From positions 62,001 through 126,000 of the forward strand of contig NZ_JAGZ01000004.1 in the NCBI RefSeq assembly GCF_000526915.1: 64,000 nt of DNA, in the 5' to 3' direction. The translations under genes were made by a program, and so were the position numbers. Shown here piece by piece: positions 8,830 through 19,011 of this stretch. The notes under the pieces are model-generated. The model was not told where the DNA came from. It saw only the letters and a list, made by a program, of their open reading frames with translations, and ran no database searches. The DNA comes from Mycobacterium genavense ATCC 51234. Lineage in GTDB: Bacteria > Actinomycetota > Actinomycetes > Mycobacteriales > Mycobacteriaceae. Every line of letters starts with the position of its first letter. The stretch's first letter is position 1.

Positions 8830-10071
8830 TCAAACACCAACCAATTCTTCGGATTTCGATGCCACCAATTCGTTGACGGTTGCGGCGAAGCGGCGGATAT
8901 CGTCGGGGTCGTTGTCCGACCGGAGCATGATTCGCAGTCCCGCGTGGCCCCTGGCGGTGACCGGGAAAAAGACCGCGGAGGTGTAGTAGCCGCGCTCCAT
9001 GATTTCTCGGGAAAGGTCGACTGCCTTGGTGTCGTCACCGATCTCGATCACCCGGATAGGGGTGTCCAGGCCGGCCTGCGGGGTGGCGATCAGGGTGTCG
9101 AACAACGCGGCGTTTTGGCGCAGTTGTTGCTGCCGCGCCGCCAGCTCGGGTGAATTGTGTACCCGTAGTGAACCCAGGCAGGCACCGATCGTCGGTGCGT
9201 TCGCCGGCTTGGACCACGCCAGCGGACCGCCGAATCGCATCAGAACGTCATAGTGTTCCTCGGGACCCAACATGATGACCCCGCCGCTGGCGGCGTAGGC
9301 CTTGCCGAGCGAGGCGACGATGATCGTCAGCGGGTTGAGCTGCTCGGGCATCATCGAGCGCACGATTACTTCGCCCCGTTCGCCGTACATCGACAACGAG
9401 TGGGCCTCGTCGAAGAAGAGGAGCAGGCCGTAGCGGTCCTGCAACTCCATCAGCTCTTTGACCGGCGCGACGCCGCCCAGCGAGTAGGCGCCGTCGGCGA
9501 CGTAGGCAACTCGCTTGTGCTTCTTGCAAATGTCTTCGAGGTAGTTGAGGTCGTTGTGGGGCGAGGTATACACGGGCGCTTCGTCGGCGCAGATGGGCTT
9601 GATGTAGTTCAGCGAGAAGTGGGCATGCTTGTCGAACACCATCACGCGCGGTTCGCCGTCGTCGGTCAGGTGCCCCGACGCGATCAGGGGCAATACCGCG
9701 GAACTGGCCACCGCCGTGGAGATCGCGGAGATGCAGCGAGCCCTGAACAAGGCCGAGAGTCCGGCTTCGAGTTCGTCGATGATGGCGAACCGGATACGCA
9801 GCAGTGAGGCGGACAGGGCGAACGTTTGCTCCGAATCTATGGCCGCGCGAGCGCCTTCCAGAACCCAAGGGTGCGAGTGCAGCCCCAGTTAGGAGCACGA
9901 GATCATGTTGATGAAACGGTGGCCATCGCTTTGCCGCTCCAACCGGTCATTGCCGACGTAACGCACGCTGTTGTCCAGCAGCTTGTTGTCGGCTGCAGCC
10001 TGCCATGCGGGATTGCCGATGGCGACGGCCTTGGCGTTGTGTTGGAACCGGTGGATCTGGGGCCGGTGCAT
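8830..10071 (-). pseudogene. PLP-dependent alpha-oxoamine synthase family enzyme, interrupted by an in-frame TAA
   Basis: A 413-codon member of the family that contains KBL, BioF, HemA and CqsA, which condense an amino acid with an acyl-CoA to an alpha-aminoketone. The PLP lysine is in ASLGKAYAASGG, the Asp that binds the pyridine N is in FFDEAHSLSMYGERG, and KHAHFSLN carries the ring-stacking His. A TAA at 9889-9891 replaces the Tyr of the conserved SCSYLGL segment near residue 61; everything downstream is intact. The start is uncertain: ATG 10071 fits the coding frame, but the AAGGAG ribosome site is ideally spaced for an ATG at 10076 in another frame, hinting at a further small lesion. First gene of the island operon. 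Confidence 0.75.
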
Positions 10072-10186
10072 TCATCACGGGTCTCCTTGTAGAAACGCGT
10101 TGGGTAATACGGAATGGCGTGGCTCGCCAGCGGCCCTGGAACGCCTCTGTCCGGAAGATCCGTGAACTAACGATGGCCATCGTCGT

Positions 10187-10200
10187 TGCAACATGTTGCA
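10187..10200. promoter_or_regulatory. 14-bp perfect palindrome in the divergent island promoter region
   Basis: TGCAACATGTTGCA is a perfect palindrome. It lies 116 bases upstream of the oxoamine-synthase start and 182 bases upstream of the exporter start, in the only sizeable non-coding stretch of the island (about 10072-10381). A regulator binding site is an inference; no regulator gene was recognised inside the island. Confidence 0.4.
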
Positions 10201-10381
10201 CGGTAGGAAGATCCGCGCCGGCCGGCCATCCGCCGATCGGTCGGAGCGCGTGATGAATGTCGTCTCCCCCGATCGAGGGACAGCCGAATCGTCCTCGTCG
10301 GCGGCCGCTTGGCCGACAGACATCCCCGCGTGCGGTCGGCACTCTTATCGCCATGTCGAACATCCCCCCGGAGACGGGCTG

Positions 10382-11278
10382 ATGCCCTGGCTCGCTCTTC
10401 TGACCGGTAGCGGGCTGCATGCGGTGATCACGGCGTTGCTGGGTTTGTCGATGATCACCGCGGCGGACAGCCTGCTGATCTTGGCGATCGCCGCGTCCGC
10501 ATCGGCGGTGCTGGGAGCGGTCGCCGCTCGCAGGTACCCGTCCTGCGCGCCCGCCGGTGCGCCGGTCGTGCGGAGCTTGGGCTGGTTGAATCTGTGGACG
10601 GCGGTGACTTTAGTCGCCCTCCTGCTGGGTGTGGCGGTCTACAGCGCGGTGGTCGTCTTCACGCTGGGCGCCTCTATCGCTCCGCTTGCGATCACGGCTT
10701 GGTCGGTGGTTGAAGCCCGTCGCGGTCAGGCCGCCACCGGCCTCGGCCTGGTGCAAAGGGTGGCCGTATGCCTGCTGGCCGTGCTGGGTGCCCTGCTCGT
10801 GGTCGTACTGGCCGGATCGGATGCTCGCGGCCCGGTGGCGATGCTGGTCGCAGCCGTGCTGGGCGTCATCGACGGCACCGCCGCCGGCGGCGTGGCCGTG
10901 GTGTCCCGTAACCTGGCGCGCAACGGGGTCGGCGTGTGGCAGGTGATGGCCCACCGCTACTACGCGACGGTCGTCGTGGCCGCCACCGCCTTGCTCGTCC
11001 TCGTCCCGGCCGGATTGCTCGCCGCGCCCACGCTGTCATTGCGCACGGCGATCGGAGCCGCGTTCGCGTCGTTGGTGGTGCCATTCTTCTTGATGCAGTA
11101 CGCCATTCAGCGGTTGGCGCCGGTCCTGGTGACTGCCGCGCTGGCATTGATACCGGCCATCGCACTCTTCGTGGAGATGGCGGTCGGCCGAGCGGTGAAC
11201 TGGCCCGCTCTGCTGCTCGGACTGCTCATCGTCCCCGCGAGCCTCGCGATATTTTTCACCCGGCGACAACCGGCATGA
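10382..11278 (+). CDS. EamA/DMT-type membrane transporter, probable exporter of the island product
   Basis: A 298-residue protein made almost entirely of hydrophobic helices (about ten), with a duplicated half-structure typical of the drug/metabolite transporter superfamily. I chose the ATG at 10382 because GGAG lies about 10 bases upstream and the first helix (MPWLALLTGSGLHAVITALL) starts there; upstream in-frame starts would add about 60 polar residues without family resemblance. The frame is intact. It is divergent from the minus-strand biosynthetic genes, so export of their product or import of a precursor is likely by context. The substrate is unknown. Confidence 0.75.
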   Translation: MPWLALLTGSGLHAVITALLGLSMITAADSLLILAIAASASAVLGAVAARRYPSCAPAGAPVVRSLGWLNLWTAVTLVALLLGVAVYSAVVVFTLGASIAPLAITAWSVVEARRGQAATGLGLVQRVAVCLLAVLGALLVVVLAGSDARGPVAMLVAAVLGVIDGTAAGGVAVVSRNLARNGVGVWQVMAHRYYATVVVAATALLVLVPAGLLAAPTLSLRTAIGAAFASLVVPFFLMQYAIQRLAPVLVTAALALIPAIALFVEMAVGRAVNWPALLLGLLIVPASLAIFFTRRQPA

Positions 11279-11340
11279 GTTCCCGCGGTCTGATCCCGGG
11301 CCGGCCCCCGCGGCCGCGCTGATGGCGTACCGTCTGCCGC

Positions 11341-13125
11341 ATGTTGCTCGATCCCAACCATCTGCAACGCCGCTACCCCGACGCTCGATCCGGGGAGATC
11401 ATGGCCGCCACCGTCGACTTCTTCGAGTCCCGGGGCAAGGCGCGGTTGAAGGCCGACGATCACGCGCGGGTCTGGTACTCCGATTTCCTTGACCACGTCG
11501 GGCGGGAACGCATCTTCGCCTCGCTGCTGACCCCGTCGCAGTACGGCGCGAGCGACTGCCGCTGGGACACCTACCGAATCAGCGAATTCGCCGAGATCGT
11601 CGGCTTCTACGGGCTCAACTACTGGTATCCCTTCCAGGTCACGGCCCTGGGTCTGGGCCCGATCTGGATGAGCGACAACGACAACGCCAACCGCAAGGCC
11701 GCGGCCCAATTGGAGGCCGGTGAGGTGTTCGGCTTCGGATTGTCCGAGCAGAGCCACGGCGCCGACGTCTACCAGACCGACATGATCCTGACGCCGAGCG
11801 GGGGCGGTTGGTCGGCCAGCGGCGAGAAGTACTACATCGGCAATGCCAACGTCGCGCGGATGGTTTCGACGTTCGGCAAGATCGCCGGCACGCCTGGACA
11901 AGAAGACGAGTACGTGTTCTTCGTCGCCGACTCTCAGCACGAGCGCTACGAGCTGATCAAGAACGTCGTCAACTCGCAGAACTACGTCGCCAACTACGCG
12001 CTGCGCGACTACCCGGTCACCGAGGCCGACCTGCTGCACCGCGGGCCCGGGGCCTTCCACGCCGCGCTCAACACCGTCAACATCTGCAAGTACAACCTCG
12101 GTTGGGGCGCGGTCGGCATGTGCACCCACGCCATGTACGAGGCGGTGACCCACGCGGCCAACCGCTACCTGTACGGCACCGTCGTCACCGACTTCAGCCA
12201 CGTGCGGCGCCTGCTCACCGATGCCTACGCGCGCCTGATCGCGATGAAGCTCGTCGCCACCCGCGCCAGCGACTACATGCGCAGCGCCTCGGCCGAGGAT
12301 CTTCGCTACCTGCTGTACAGCCCGCTGACCAAGGCGAAGATCACCAGCGAGGGCGAGCGGGTGATCACCGCGCTGTGGGATGTGATCGCCGCCAAGGGCG
12401 TCGAAAAGGACACCATCTTCGAGGCCATGGTCCGCGAGATCGGGCTGCTGCCCAGGCTGGAGGGCACCGTCCACATCAACATCGGGTTGCTGGCCAAGTT
12501 CATGCCCAACTACCTGTTCGCGCCGAACGGCGAACTGCCGCTGATCGGACGCCGCGACGAGGCCGTCGACGATTCGTTCCTGTTCAACCAGGGACCGACT
12601 GGGGGATTGGGCAAGGTGCGGTTCCACGATTGGCGCACGCCGTTCGACAGCTTCGCGCACCTGCCCAATGTCGCCCTGCTGCGTGAGCAGATCGACGTGC
12701 TGGCCGAGATGCTGGCTTCAGCGACTCCAGATGCGCTGCAGCAGAAGGACATTGACTTCGCGTTCGGCGTCGGCCAGCTGTTTGCGACGGTTCCCTACGC
12801 GCAGCTGATCCTGGAGGAAGCCCCGTTGTCCGGGGTGGACGACGCGCTGATCGACGAGATCTTCGCGGTGCTGGTGCACGACTTCAACAGCTACGCGGTC
12901 GAACTGGGGGACAAGTCGGCGACGACGGACGCGCAGGCCCGCTTCGCGATGCGGATGATCCGTCGCCCGGCGTTCGACGCCGCGCTACGACCAGGTCTGG
13001 AAGGAACACGTCCTGCCGATCAACGGCGCCTACCAGATGCGGCCGTAGCGCCTCTGCTCAAGCGCGCGACTGGCCGGGCGTTCGAGACCCAGCGCCCGGC
13101 TGGCCGCGCGCTCGTCGAACCGTGA
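11341..13125 (+). CDS. fadE4: Acyl-CoA dehydrogenase FadE4 (C-terminal frameshift)
   Basis: A long-chain-type acyl-CoA dehydrogenase equivalent to Rv0231 (568 residues). The flavin/substrate region FGFGLSEQSHGADVYQTD and the later helical domain are complete. At about 12981-12985 a GC repeat is 2 bases short. After RRPAFDAA the frame leaves the family and runs to a stop at 13125, whereas the other frame gives the expected ending YDQVWKEHVLPINGAYQMRP with a TAG at 13046-13048. Only the last 20 or so residues are altered, so partial function is possible. The gene lies upstream of the TetR-R2lox pair. Confidence 0.85.
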   Translation: MLLDPNHLQRRYPDARSGEIMAATVDFFESRGKARLKADDHARVWYSDFLDHVGRERIFASLLTPSQYGASDCRWDTYRISEFAEIVGFYGLNYWYPFQVTALGLGPIWMSDNDNANRKAAAQLEAGEVFGFGLSEQSHGADVYQTDMILTPSGGGWSASGEKYYIGNANVARMVSTFGKIAGTPGQEDEYVFFVADSQHERYELIKNVVNSQNYVANYALRDYPVTEADLLHRGPGAFHAALNTVNICKYNLGWGAVGMCTHAMYEAVTHAANRYLYGTVVTDFSHVRRLLTDAYARLIAMKLVATRASDYMRSASAEDLRYLLYSPLTKAKITSEGERVITALWDVIAAKGVEKDTIFEAMVREIGLLPRLEGTVHINIGLLAKFMPNYLFAPNGELPLIGRRDEAVDDSFLFNQGPTGGLGKVRFHDWRTPFDSFAHLPNVALLREQIDVLAEMLASATPDALQQKDIDFAFGVGQLFATVPYAQLILEEAPLSGVDDALIDEIFAVLVHDFNSYAVELGDKSATTDAQARFAMRMIRRPAFDAALRPGLEGTRPADQRRLPDAAVAPLLKRATGRAFETQRPAGRALVEP

Positions 13126-13142
13126 ATCCCCGGCGCACCCTC

Positions 13143-13170
13143 TTGACTGTGGCGTGGCTCACAGTAAAAT
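13143..13170 (+). promoter_or_regulatory. Sigma-A-like promoter of the TetR-R2lox operon
   Basis: TTGACT at 13143-13148 and TAAAAT at 13165-13170 are separated by 16 bases, a good match to the housekeeping promoter pattern. The -10 element overlaps the first two bases of the palindrome that follows, the arrangement expected for repression. Confidence 0.6.
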
Positions 13171-13183
13171 GACCACTGGTCAT
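13169..13183. promoter_or_regulatory. Palindromic operator upstream of the TetR gene
   Basis: ATGACCA-C-TGGTCAT is a perfect inverted repeat with 7-base arms. It begins inside the -10 element and ends 17 bases before the TetR start codon. This is the classic geometry of an autoregulatory TetR operator. That the adjacent regulator is the binder is an inference from position. Confidence 0.65.
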
Positions 13184-13200
13184 CGACACAGGGAGGTTCG

Positions 13201-13890
13201 ATGCCGACGGTGACATGGGCACGCGTCGACCCGGCTCGTCGCGCCGCGATCATCGAGGCCGCCGAGGCAGAATTCGGGGCACACGGATTCTCCGCGGGCA
13301 GCCTGAACGTCATCGCGCGCCGGGCCGGTGTCGCCAAGGGCAGCCTGTTCCAGTACTTCGCGGACAAGCGCGACCTGTTCGCGTTCATCGCCGACATCGG
13401 CAGCCAGCGGGTGCGCGCGTACATGGAAGACCTGATCCGCCGGCTCGACCCGGACCGCCCCTTCTTCGAATTTCTCACCGAGCTGCTCGACGGCTGGGTT
13501 GCCTACTTCGCCGAGCATCCGCGGGAACGATCGCTGTACGCGGCGGCGACCCTGGAGGTCGACACCGACGCCCGCATCAGCGTGCGCAGCGTCATCCACC
13601 GGCACTACCTGGAGGTGCTGCGGCCACTGGTGCACGGCGCTCAGGCCCGCGGCGATCTGCGCGCCGACGCCGACACCGACGCACTGCTGTCGTTGCTGCT
13701 GCTGATTTTTCCGCACTTGGCGCTGGCCCCCTACATGCGCGGCCTGGATCCTATCCTCGGGCTCGACGAGCCCAGCCCCGAACAGCCCGCGCTGGCCGTG
13801 CGACGGCTGGTCGCGGTGCTGATCGCCGCGTTCGCGACGCCGAAAGCCTCCGACAAACCAGCCCCTATGCGATCTGAGGAGGTCACATGA
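13201..13890 (+). CDS. TetR-family transcriptional regulator (Rv0232-like)
   Basis: A 229-residue TetR regulator. The N-terminal helix-turn-helix spans roughly residues 12-60, with [25 protein letters not shown] and the recognition-helix segment [15 protein letters not shown]. The C-terminal ligand-binding helices follow. A strong AGGGAGG ribosome site precedes the ATG. Its stop overlaps the next start as ATGA, so it is translationally coupled to the R2lox gene, and the palindrome over its promoter suggests self-repression. The frame is intact. The ligand is unknown. Confidence 0.88.
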   Translation: MPTVTWARVDPARRAAIIEAAEAEFGAHGFSAGSLNVIARRAGVAKGSLFQYFADKRDLFAFIADIGSQRVRAYMEDLIRRLDPDRPFFEFLTELLDGWVAYFAEHPRERSLYAAATLEVDTDARISVRSVIHRHYLEVLRPLVHGAQARGDLRADADTDALLSLLLLIFPHLALAPYMRGLDPILGLDEPSPEQPALAVRRLVAVLIAAFATPKASDKPAPMRSEEVT

Positions 13891-14884
13891 ACCGATCCGC
13901 GTTGCCTCGATGGCCGAAGGCGGTCTCAACTGGGATAGCTTGCCGCTCAAGCTCTTTGCGGGCGGCAACGCGAAATTCTGGAATCCGGCCGACATCGATT
14001 TCTCCCGGGACCGCGAGGACTGGGAACGCCTGACCGACGACGAACGCAGCTACGCGACCCGGCTGTGCGCCGAATTCATCGCGGGCGAGGAATCGGTAAC
14101 CCAGGACATCCAGCCGTTCATGGCCGCGATGCGCGCCGAGGGCCGACTCGGCGACGAGATGTACCTGACGCAGTTCGCCTTCGAGGAGGCCAAGCACGTC
14201 CAGGTGTTCCGGATGTGGCTCGACGCCGTCGGCATCACCGAGGACCTGCATTACTTTCTTGACGACGTCCCGACTTACCGGACGATCTTCTACGAAGAGC
14301 TGCCGGCCTGCCTCAATGCGCTGACAGACGATCCGTCACCGGCGGCCCAGGTGCGCGCGTCGGTGACTTACAACCACATGGTCGAAGGCATGCTGGCGCT
14401 GACCGGCTACTTCGGCTGGCACAAGATCTGCGTGGACCGCGGCATCCTTCCCGGCATGCAGGAGCTGGTGCGGCGCATCGGCGACGACGAGCGGCGCCAC
14501 ATGGCGTGGGGCACCTTCACCTGCGGCGCGATGTCGCCGCCGACGACGCCAACTGGGGTGTCTTCGAGACGCGGATGAACGAGTTGATTCCGCTGGGGTT
14601 GCGCCTGAATCGAAGAGGGCTTCGCGCTGTACGACCCGATGCCCTTCGGTTTGTCGGTGGACGAGTTCATGCAGTACGCCTCCGACAAGGGCATGCGACG
14701 CTTCGGCACCATCTCGAGCACCCGCGGGCGCCTGGTCGGCGAGATCGACCTCGACTACTCGCCGCTGCAGCTCGAGGACACCTTCGCCGAGGAGGACGAA
14801 AAGGCGCTGGCCGCCGTGTCGGGCCTCGCCGACGCCCGGCGGTTACTCGACCTTCGTGTCGCCGCCGTCGTCCCCGGCGGATGA
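13887..14884 (+). pseudogene. R2-like ligand-binding oxidase, copy 1 (three small frameshifts)
   Basis: The Rv0233 equivalent, historically called nrdB but now known as an R2lox protein with a Mn/Fe cofactor. Metal ligands are recognisable: Glu in [10 protein letters not shown], EExxH in [10 protein letters not shown], Glu in YNHMVEGM and ExxH in [10 protein letters not shown]; the Val and Tyr of the known ether crosslink are also present. The frame is broken three times: about one base missing near 13902, one missing near 14524 (after GTFTC) and one extra A near 14608. Reading across these gives a continuous protein of about 330 residues. Its 3' end runs into the end of convergent gabD1 (42-base overlap), longer than expected, so the original stop may also be lost. 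Confidence 0.8.
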
Positions 14885-16261
14885 GGCGCCGACCCAGACG
14901 GTCTTGGCGTTGCAGAATGCCCGGATGCCCAGGCCGGCCAACTCGCGGCCGTAGCCGGAGCGCTTGATGCCGCCGAACCCCAGCTCCGGGTAGGACACCG
15001 TCATCCCGTTGATGAAAACCTGGCCGGCCTCGATGTCGTCGATGAACCGCTGCTGTTCGGCCTCGTCGTTCGTCCAGGCGTTGGAGCCCAGCCCGAACGT
15101 GGTGGCGTTGGCGATCTCGATGGCCTCGTCGATGTCGGAGACGCGGTACATCGACGCGACTGGGCCGAACACCTCTTCGGTGTATAGCGCCATGTCCTTG
15201 GTGATGTCGGTGACCACCGTCGGCGGGTAGAACCACCCCGGGCCGTCGGGAGTCTTGCCGCCCAGACGGACCTTGGCGCCGGCGGCGACGGCGTCGTCGA
15301 CCTGCTTGGCGATCTCGTCGCGGCCGGATTCGGTGGCCAGCGGGCCCACGTCGGTGTCGGGGTCGGTCGGGTCGCCGACCTTGAGTGCGGCCATGCGCTC
15401 GACGAACTTGTCGACGAAGGCGTCGTAGATGTCGGTGTGGACGATAAACCGCTTGGCGGCGATGCAGGACTGCCCGTTGTTCTGCACCCGGCCCGTGACG
15501 GCGGTCTTGACGGCCTCGTCGAGGTCCACCGACGGCATCACGATGAACGGGTCGCTGCCGCCCAGCTCGAGCACGGTGGGCTTGATCTCGTCGCCGCAGA
15601 TCGCGGCGACCGATTGGCCGGCCGGCTCGCTACCGGTGAGGGTGGCCGCCGCCACCCGCGGGTCGCGCAGGATGCGCTCGACGGCGCTCGAGGAGACCAG
15701 CAGCGTCTGGAAGCAGTCCGCGGGGAACCCGCCGCGGGCGATGACGTCGGACAAATACAGCGCCGACTGCGGCACGTTCGAGGCGTGCTTGAGCAGGCCG
15801 ACGTTGCCGGCCATCAACGCCGGTGCGGCAAACCGCACGGCCTGCCACAGCGGGAAGTTCCACGGCATCACCGCCAGCACCACCCCCAGCGGCTGCCATC
15901 GGGTGTAGGCCTGTTTCGCACTGACCTTGGCGGCCTCGGCCGGCTCGTCGGCCAGCATTCGCTCCGCGTTCTCGGCGTAGTAGCGAAAACCCTTGGCGCA
16001 CTTGAGCGCTTCGGCCTTGGCAGACTTCAGGGTCTTGCCCATCTCCTGGGTCATCATCGCCGCGACGTCGTCGGCTTCGGCCTCGAGCAGGTCGGCGGTG
16101 GCATTGGCCCACTGCGCGCGCTGGGCGAAGGTGGTGCTGTGCCGGTAGTCGAGGAAACGCGCGTGTGCCCTCGCGATCGCGGCGTCGACTTCGTCGTCGG
16201 TAGCCGGGGTGAAGGTCTTGACGGTTTCGCCAGTGGCCGGGTTGATCGTCGCGATTGACAC
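14843..16261 (-). CDS. gabD1: NADP-dependent succinate-semialdehyde dehydrogenase GabD1
   Basis: A 472-residue aldehyde dehydrogenase matching Rv0234c, which oxidises succinate semialdehyde to succinate. Visible are the MPWNFPLWQ segment, the general-base region LELGGSDPF, the catalytic cysteine in [11 protein letters not shown], the cofactor-site EEVFGPV and the C-terminal [16 protein letters not shown]. The length equals the family norm for this subgroup and there is no lesion. It is divergent from the ThDP enzyme at 16343 with an 80-base promoter gap. Confidence 0.92.
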   Translation of the reverse strand: MSIATINPATGETVKTFTPATDDEVDAAIARAHARFLDYRHSTTFAQRAQWANATADLLEAEADDVAAMMTQEMGKTLKSAKAEALKCAKGFRYYAENAERMLADEPAEAAKVSAKQAYTRWQPLGVVLAVMPWNFPLWQAVRFAAPALMAGNVGLLKHASNVPQSALYLSDVIARGGFPADCFQTLLVSSSAVERILRDPRVAAATLTGSEPAGQSVAAICGDEIKPTVLELGGSDPFIVMPSVDLDEAVKTAVTGRVQNNGQSCIAAKRFIVHTDIYDAFVDKFVERMAALKVGDPTDPDTDVGPLATESGRDEIAKQVDDAVAAGAKVRLGGKTPDGPGWFYPPTVVTDITKDMALYTEEVFGPVASMYRVSDIDEAIEIANATTFGLGSNAWTNDEAEQQRFIDDIEAGQVFINGMTVSYPELGFGGIKRSGYGRELAGLGIRAFCNAKTVWVGASSAGDDGGDTKVE

Positions 16262-16342
16262 GCTGACATCCTTCCCTCTGCGTGGGTCGGTAAAACGTCC
16301 AACACCTAGCCTGCCACTATCGTTCCAGGAGGGAGGTGGCGG

Positions 16343-17982
16343 ATGAGCACAGCGGCTCAGCTGATCGTCAAGTGCCTGGAAACGAGGGAGTTTCCGTCGT
16401 ATTCGGGATACCGAGGGAGGAGAACATCCGGTTCATCCAAGCGCTGGCGGCCTCGGACATCCGCTACATGCTGACTCGGCACGAACAGGCCGCCGCCTTC
16501 ATGGCCGAGATGTACGGCCGGGTCACCGGACGCGCGGGGGTGGTCTCGGCGACCCTGGGCCCGGGCGCGATCAACATGCAACTTGGCGTCGCCGACGCCA
16601 CCACCAACAGCACCCCGGTGGTCGCGATCTCGGCGCAGGTCGGGCAGGACCGCGAATACAAGGAGTCCCACCAGTACGTCGACCTGGTGTCGATGTACGT
16701 CCCGATCACCCGGTGGTCGGCGTCGGTGCCCACCTCGCACGCCATCCCGGAGATGGTGCGCAAGGCGTTCAAGACCGCCGAGACCGAACGCCCGGCCGCG
16801 GTCTACCTGGACGTGCCCGAGCACATCGACGAGGACGAGGCCGACTATCAGCTGGCGCCGTTGCCGCGCAACGTGGTCCGGGCCGACGCGCCGGCCGCCC
16901 GCCAGGTGGCCCGCGCGGTCGACATCCTGCGCAACGCCAGGTGTCCGGTGGTGTTGGCCGGGCACGGGGCCGCCCGTGGCGACGCGACGGCCGCCCTGGT
17001 GCGGTTCGCCGAGGAACTCGGGATTCGGGTGGCCAACACGTTTCACGGCAAGGGCGTGATGCCCGACGATCATCCCAACAGCATCGGAACGCTGGGGTTC
17101 ATGCGGCACGACTACGTCAACTTCGGCTTCGACCATGCCGATGTGGTGATCGCGGTCGGCTACGAGTTGCAGGAATTCGACCCGGTGCGGATCAACCCGC
17201 AGGCCGACAAGCACATCATTCACATCCATCGATTCCCGACCGAGGTCGACGCCCACTACTCGGTGGACGTCGGCATCATCGGCGACATCAGCGATTCGCT
17301 GGACCAGCTCGCCGACGCGCTGTCCGGTCACCGATTCGACGACGCCGAGGTTCCCGGATCCGGATTGTTGGCCGAGGAATTCGCTCGGGGACAACAGGAT
17401 TCGCGGTCGCTGGCGCCGCAGCGTGTCGTTGCCGACACCACGGCGGCGCTGGGCCGCGGCGACGTGGTGCTGGTCGACACCGGAGCCACCAAGATGTGGA
17501 TGGCCCGGCTGTATCCGACGTACCGACACAACACGTGTCTGATCTCCAATGGCTTGTCCACCATAAGTTTTGCACTGCCCGGGGCCCTCGGGGTCAAGCT
17601 GGCCCGACCCGAGGCGAAGGTGCTCGCTGTGGTGGGCGACGGCGCCTTCATGATGAACTCGCAGGAAATCGAGACCGCGGTGCGGGAAAAGATCCCCCTG
17701 GTGGTGCTGATCTGGGAGGACGACGGCTACGGCCTGATCGAGTGGAAGATGGACCTCGAGCTGGGGGCCCACTACTACGTGAAGTTCGACAACCCCGGCG
17801 TCGTCAAGTACGCCGAAAGCTTTGGCGCCAAAGGATATCGGATCTCGCACGCCGACGAGCTGCTGCCGACGCTGCGGGCCGCACTCTCCGACGACGGGGT
17901 CTCGCTGATCTGCTGTCCCGTCGACTACTCGGAGAATTTGCGGCTCACCGACCGGCTCGGCGAGCTGGACAAAACACTGTAG
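16343..17982 (+). pseudogene. Acetolactate-synthase-like ThDP enzyme (N-terminal frameshift)
   Basis: About 547 residues with the three-domain ThDP fold. The catalytic glutamate is in LTRHEQAAAFMAEMYGRVTG. The central domain and the cofactor motif GDGAFMMNSQEIE follow. At the Mg ligand position 25 residues after GDG I read IWEDDGYG, Glu where Asn is usual, an oddity or subfamily trait. The natural start is the ATG at 16343 behind GGGAGG, but one A is missing near 16380 (CLENEGVSVVFGIP expected), so the first 13 codons are out of frame with the rest. Another downstream start could rescue a shortened protein. The 5-base gap to the LysR gene suggests an operon. The exact reaction is not certain. 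Confidence 0.75.
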
Positions 17983-17987
17983 GTGCG

Positions 17988-18916
17988 ATGCTGTTTCGTC
18001 AGCTGGAGTACTTCGTAGCGCTCGCCCGGGAGCGTTATTTCGCCCGTGCCGCGAGCGCCTGCCACGTCTCCCAGCCGGCGTTGTCGGAAGCGATCCGCAA
18101 GCTTGAACGCGAGCTGAAGGTCCCGTTGGTGCAGCGTGGTCAGAAGTTCGAAGGCCTGACACCTGAAGGCGAACGTCTCGTGCATTGGGCACGGCGCGTA
18201 CTGGCAGATTGCGACGCTCTGCGGCTTGAAGTCACGGCATTGCAGACTGGCCTCGTCGGCGAGTTGCGGTTGGGGGTGGTGCCCAACGCCGTGACCACCG
18301 TTGCGCTGCTGACGGATCCGTTTTGTGCCGCACACCCGTTGGTGCGGGTACAAGTCGAGACCAACCTGCGCTCGGCCGGGATCATCGAGCGAATCCGCCG
18401 GTTCGAGCTAGATGCAGGGGTTCTCTACCCGGACCGCCACGATACCGACGAACTCCTGGTCACGCCGCTGTATCAGGAGCACCAGGCGCTGATAGTCGGC
18501 ACCGACCTACTTGCCGGGAAATCGGACACCATCAGCTGGTCGGACGCCCTGGCGCAGCCGCTGTGCCTGCTGACCCCAGGGATGCGAGGCCGCCGCGTCA
18601 TCGACGACGCATTGGCCACCCGAGGTCTTGCGGTGAGTCCGCAACTCGAAACCGATTCGGTCGCAACGCTCTTCGCGCATGTCGGCACTGGCCGCTGGGC
18701 AAGTATTATGCCGCATACTTGGATTCGCGCCCTTGGTGTACCGGCCGGGGCCTCAGTGCTGCGACTGCGCGATCCTTCCGTTACCGCCCGATGGCGCTCG
18801 TCACGAACGCGGCAGAACCGGGCTCGGTGGTGACGCGTGCGCTGATCCGGGTCGCGTGCGACGTCGGCATCGGTGAGGTGTTCGGTTCGGCGGCCAGCGG
18901 ACTTGACCAGCGCTGA
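17988..18916 (+). pseudogene. LysR-family regulator (frameshift in the last seventh)
   Basis: A LysR-type regulator of about 309 residues. The winged helix-turn-helix is at residues 1-60 (MLFRQLEYFVALARERYF, CHVSQPALSEAIRKLE) and the effector domain follows. Near 18790 the frame slips by one base: the continuing frame stops at 18833, while the other frame gives the expected ending PMALVTNAAEPGSVV and a stop at 18916. It follows the ThDP gene directly and precedes formate dehydrogenase, so it probably controlled one or both. Losing the C-terminal strand of the effector domain would alter dimer regulation. Confidence 0.8.
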
Positions 18917-19011
18917 TCGGCGCGGCCTATCGGCCAGTCGGAAGCGCGTCTTGGACACATTCGACGTCGTCGGCGAAAGCTGGGGTGTAGCTACCCGCAA
19001 GAGGAGAAACG

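Noticed and set aside
11107..12660. 517-codon minus-strand frame opposite fadE4 and the exporter
   Set aside because: It spans two recognised plus-strand genes and shows composition typical of antisense GC-rich frames.
16357..18192. 611-codon minus-strand frame opposite the ThDP and LysR genes
   Set aside because: The translation is low-complexity and unlike any family, whereas the plus strand encodes clear ThDP and LysR proteins.
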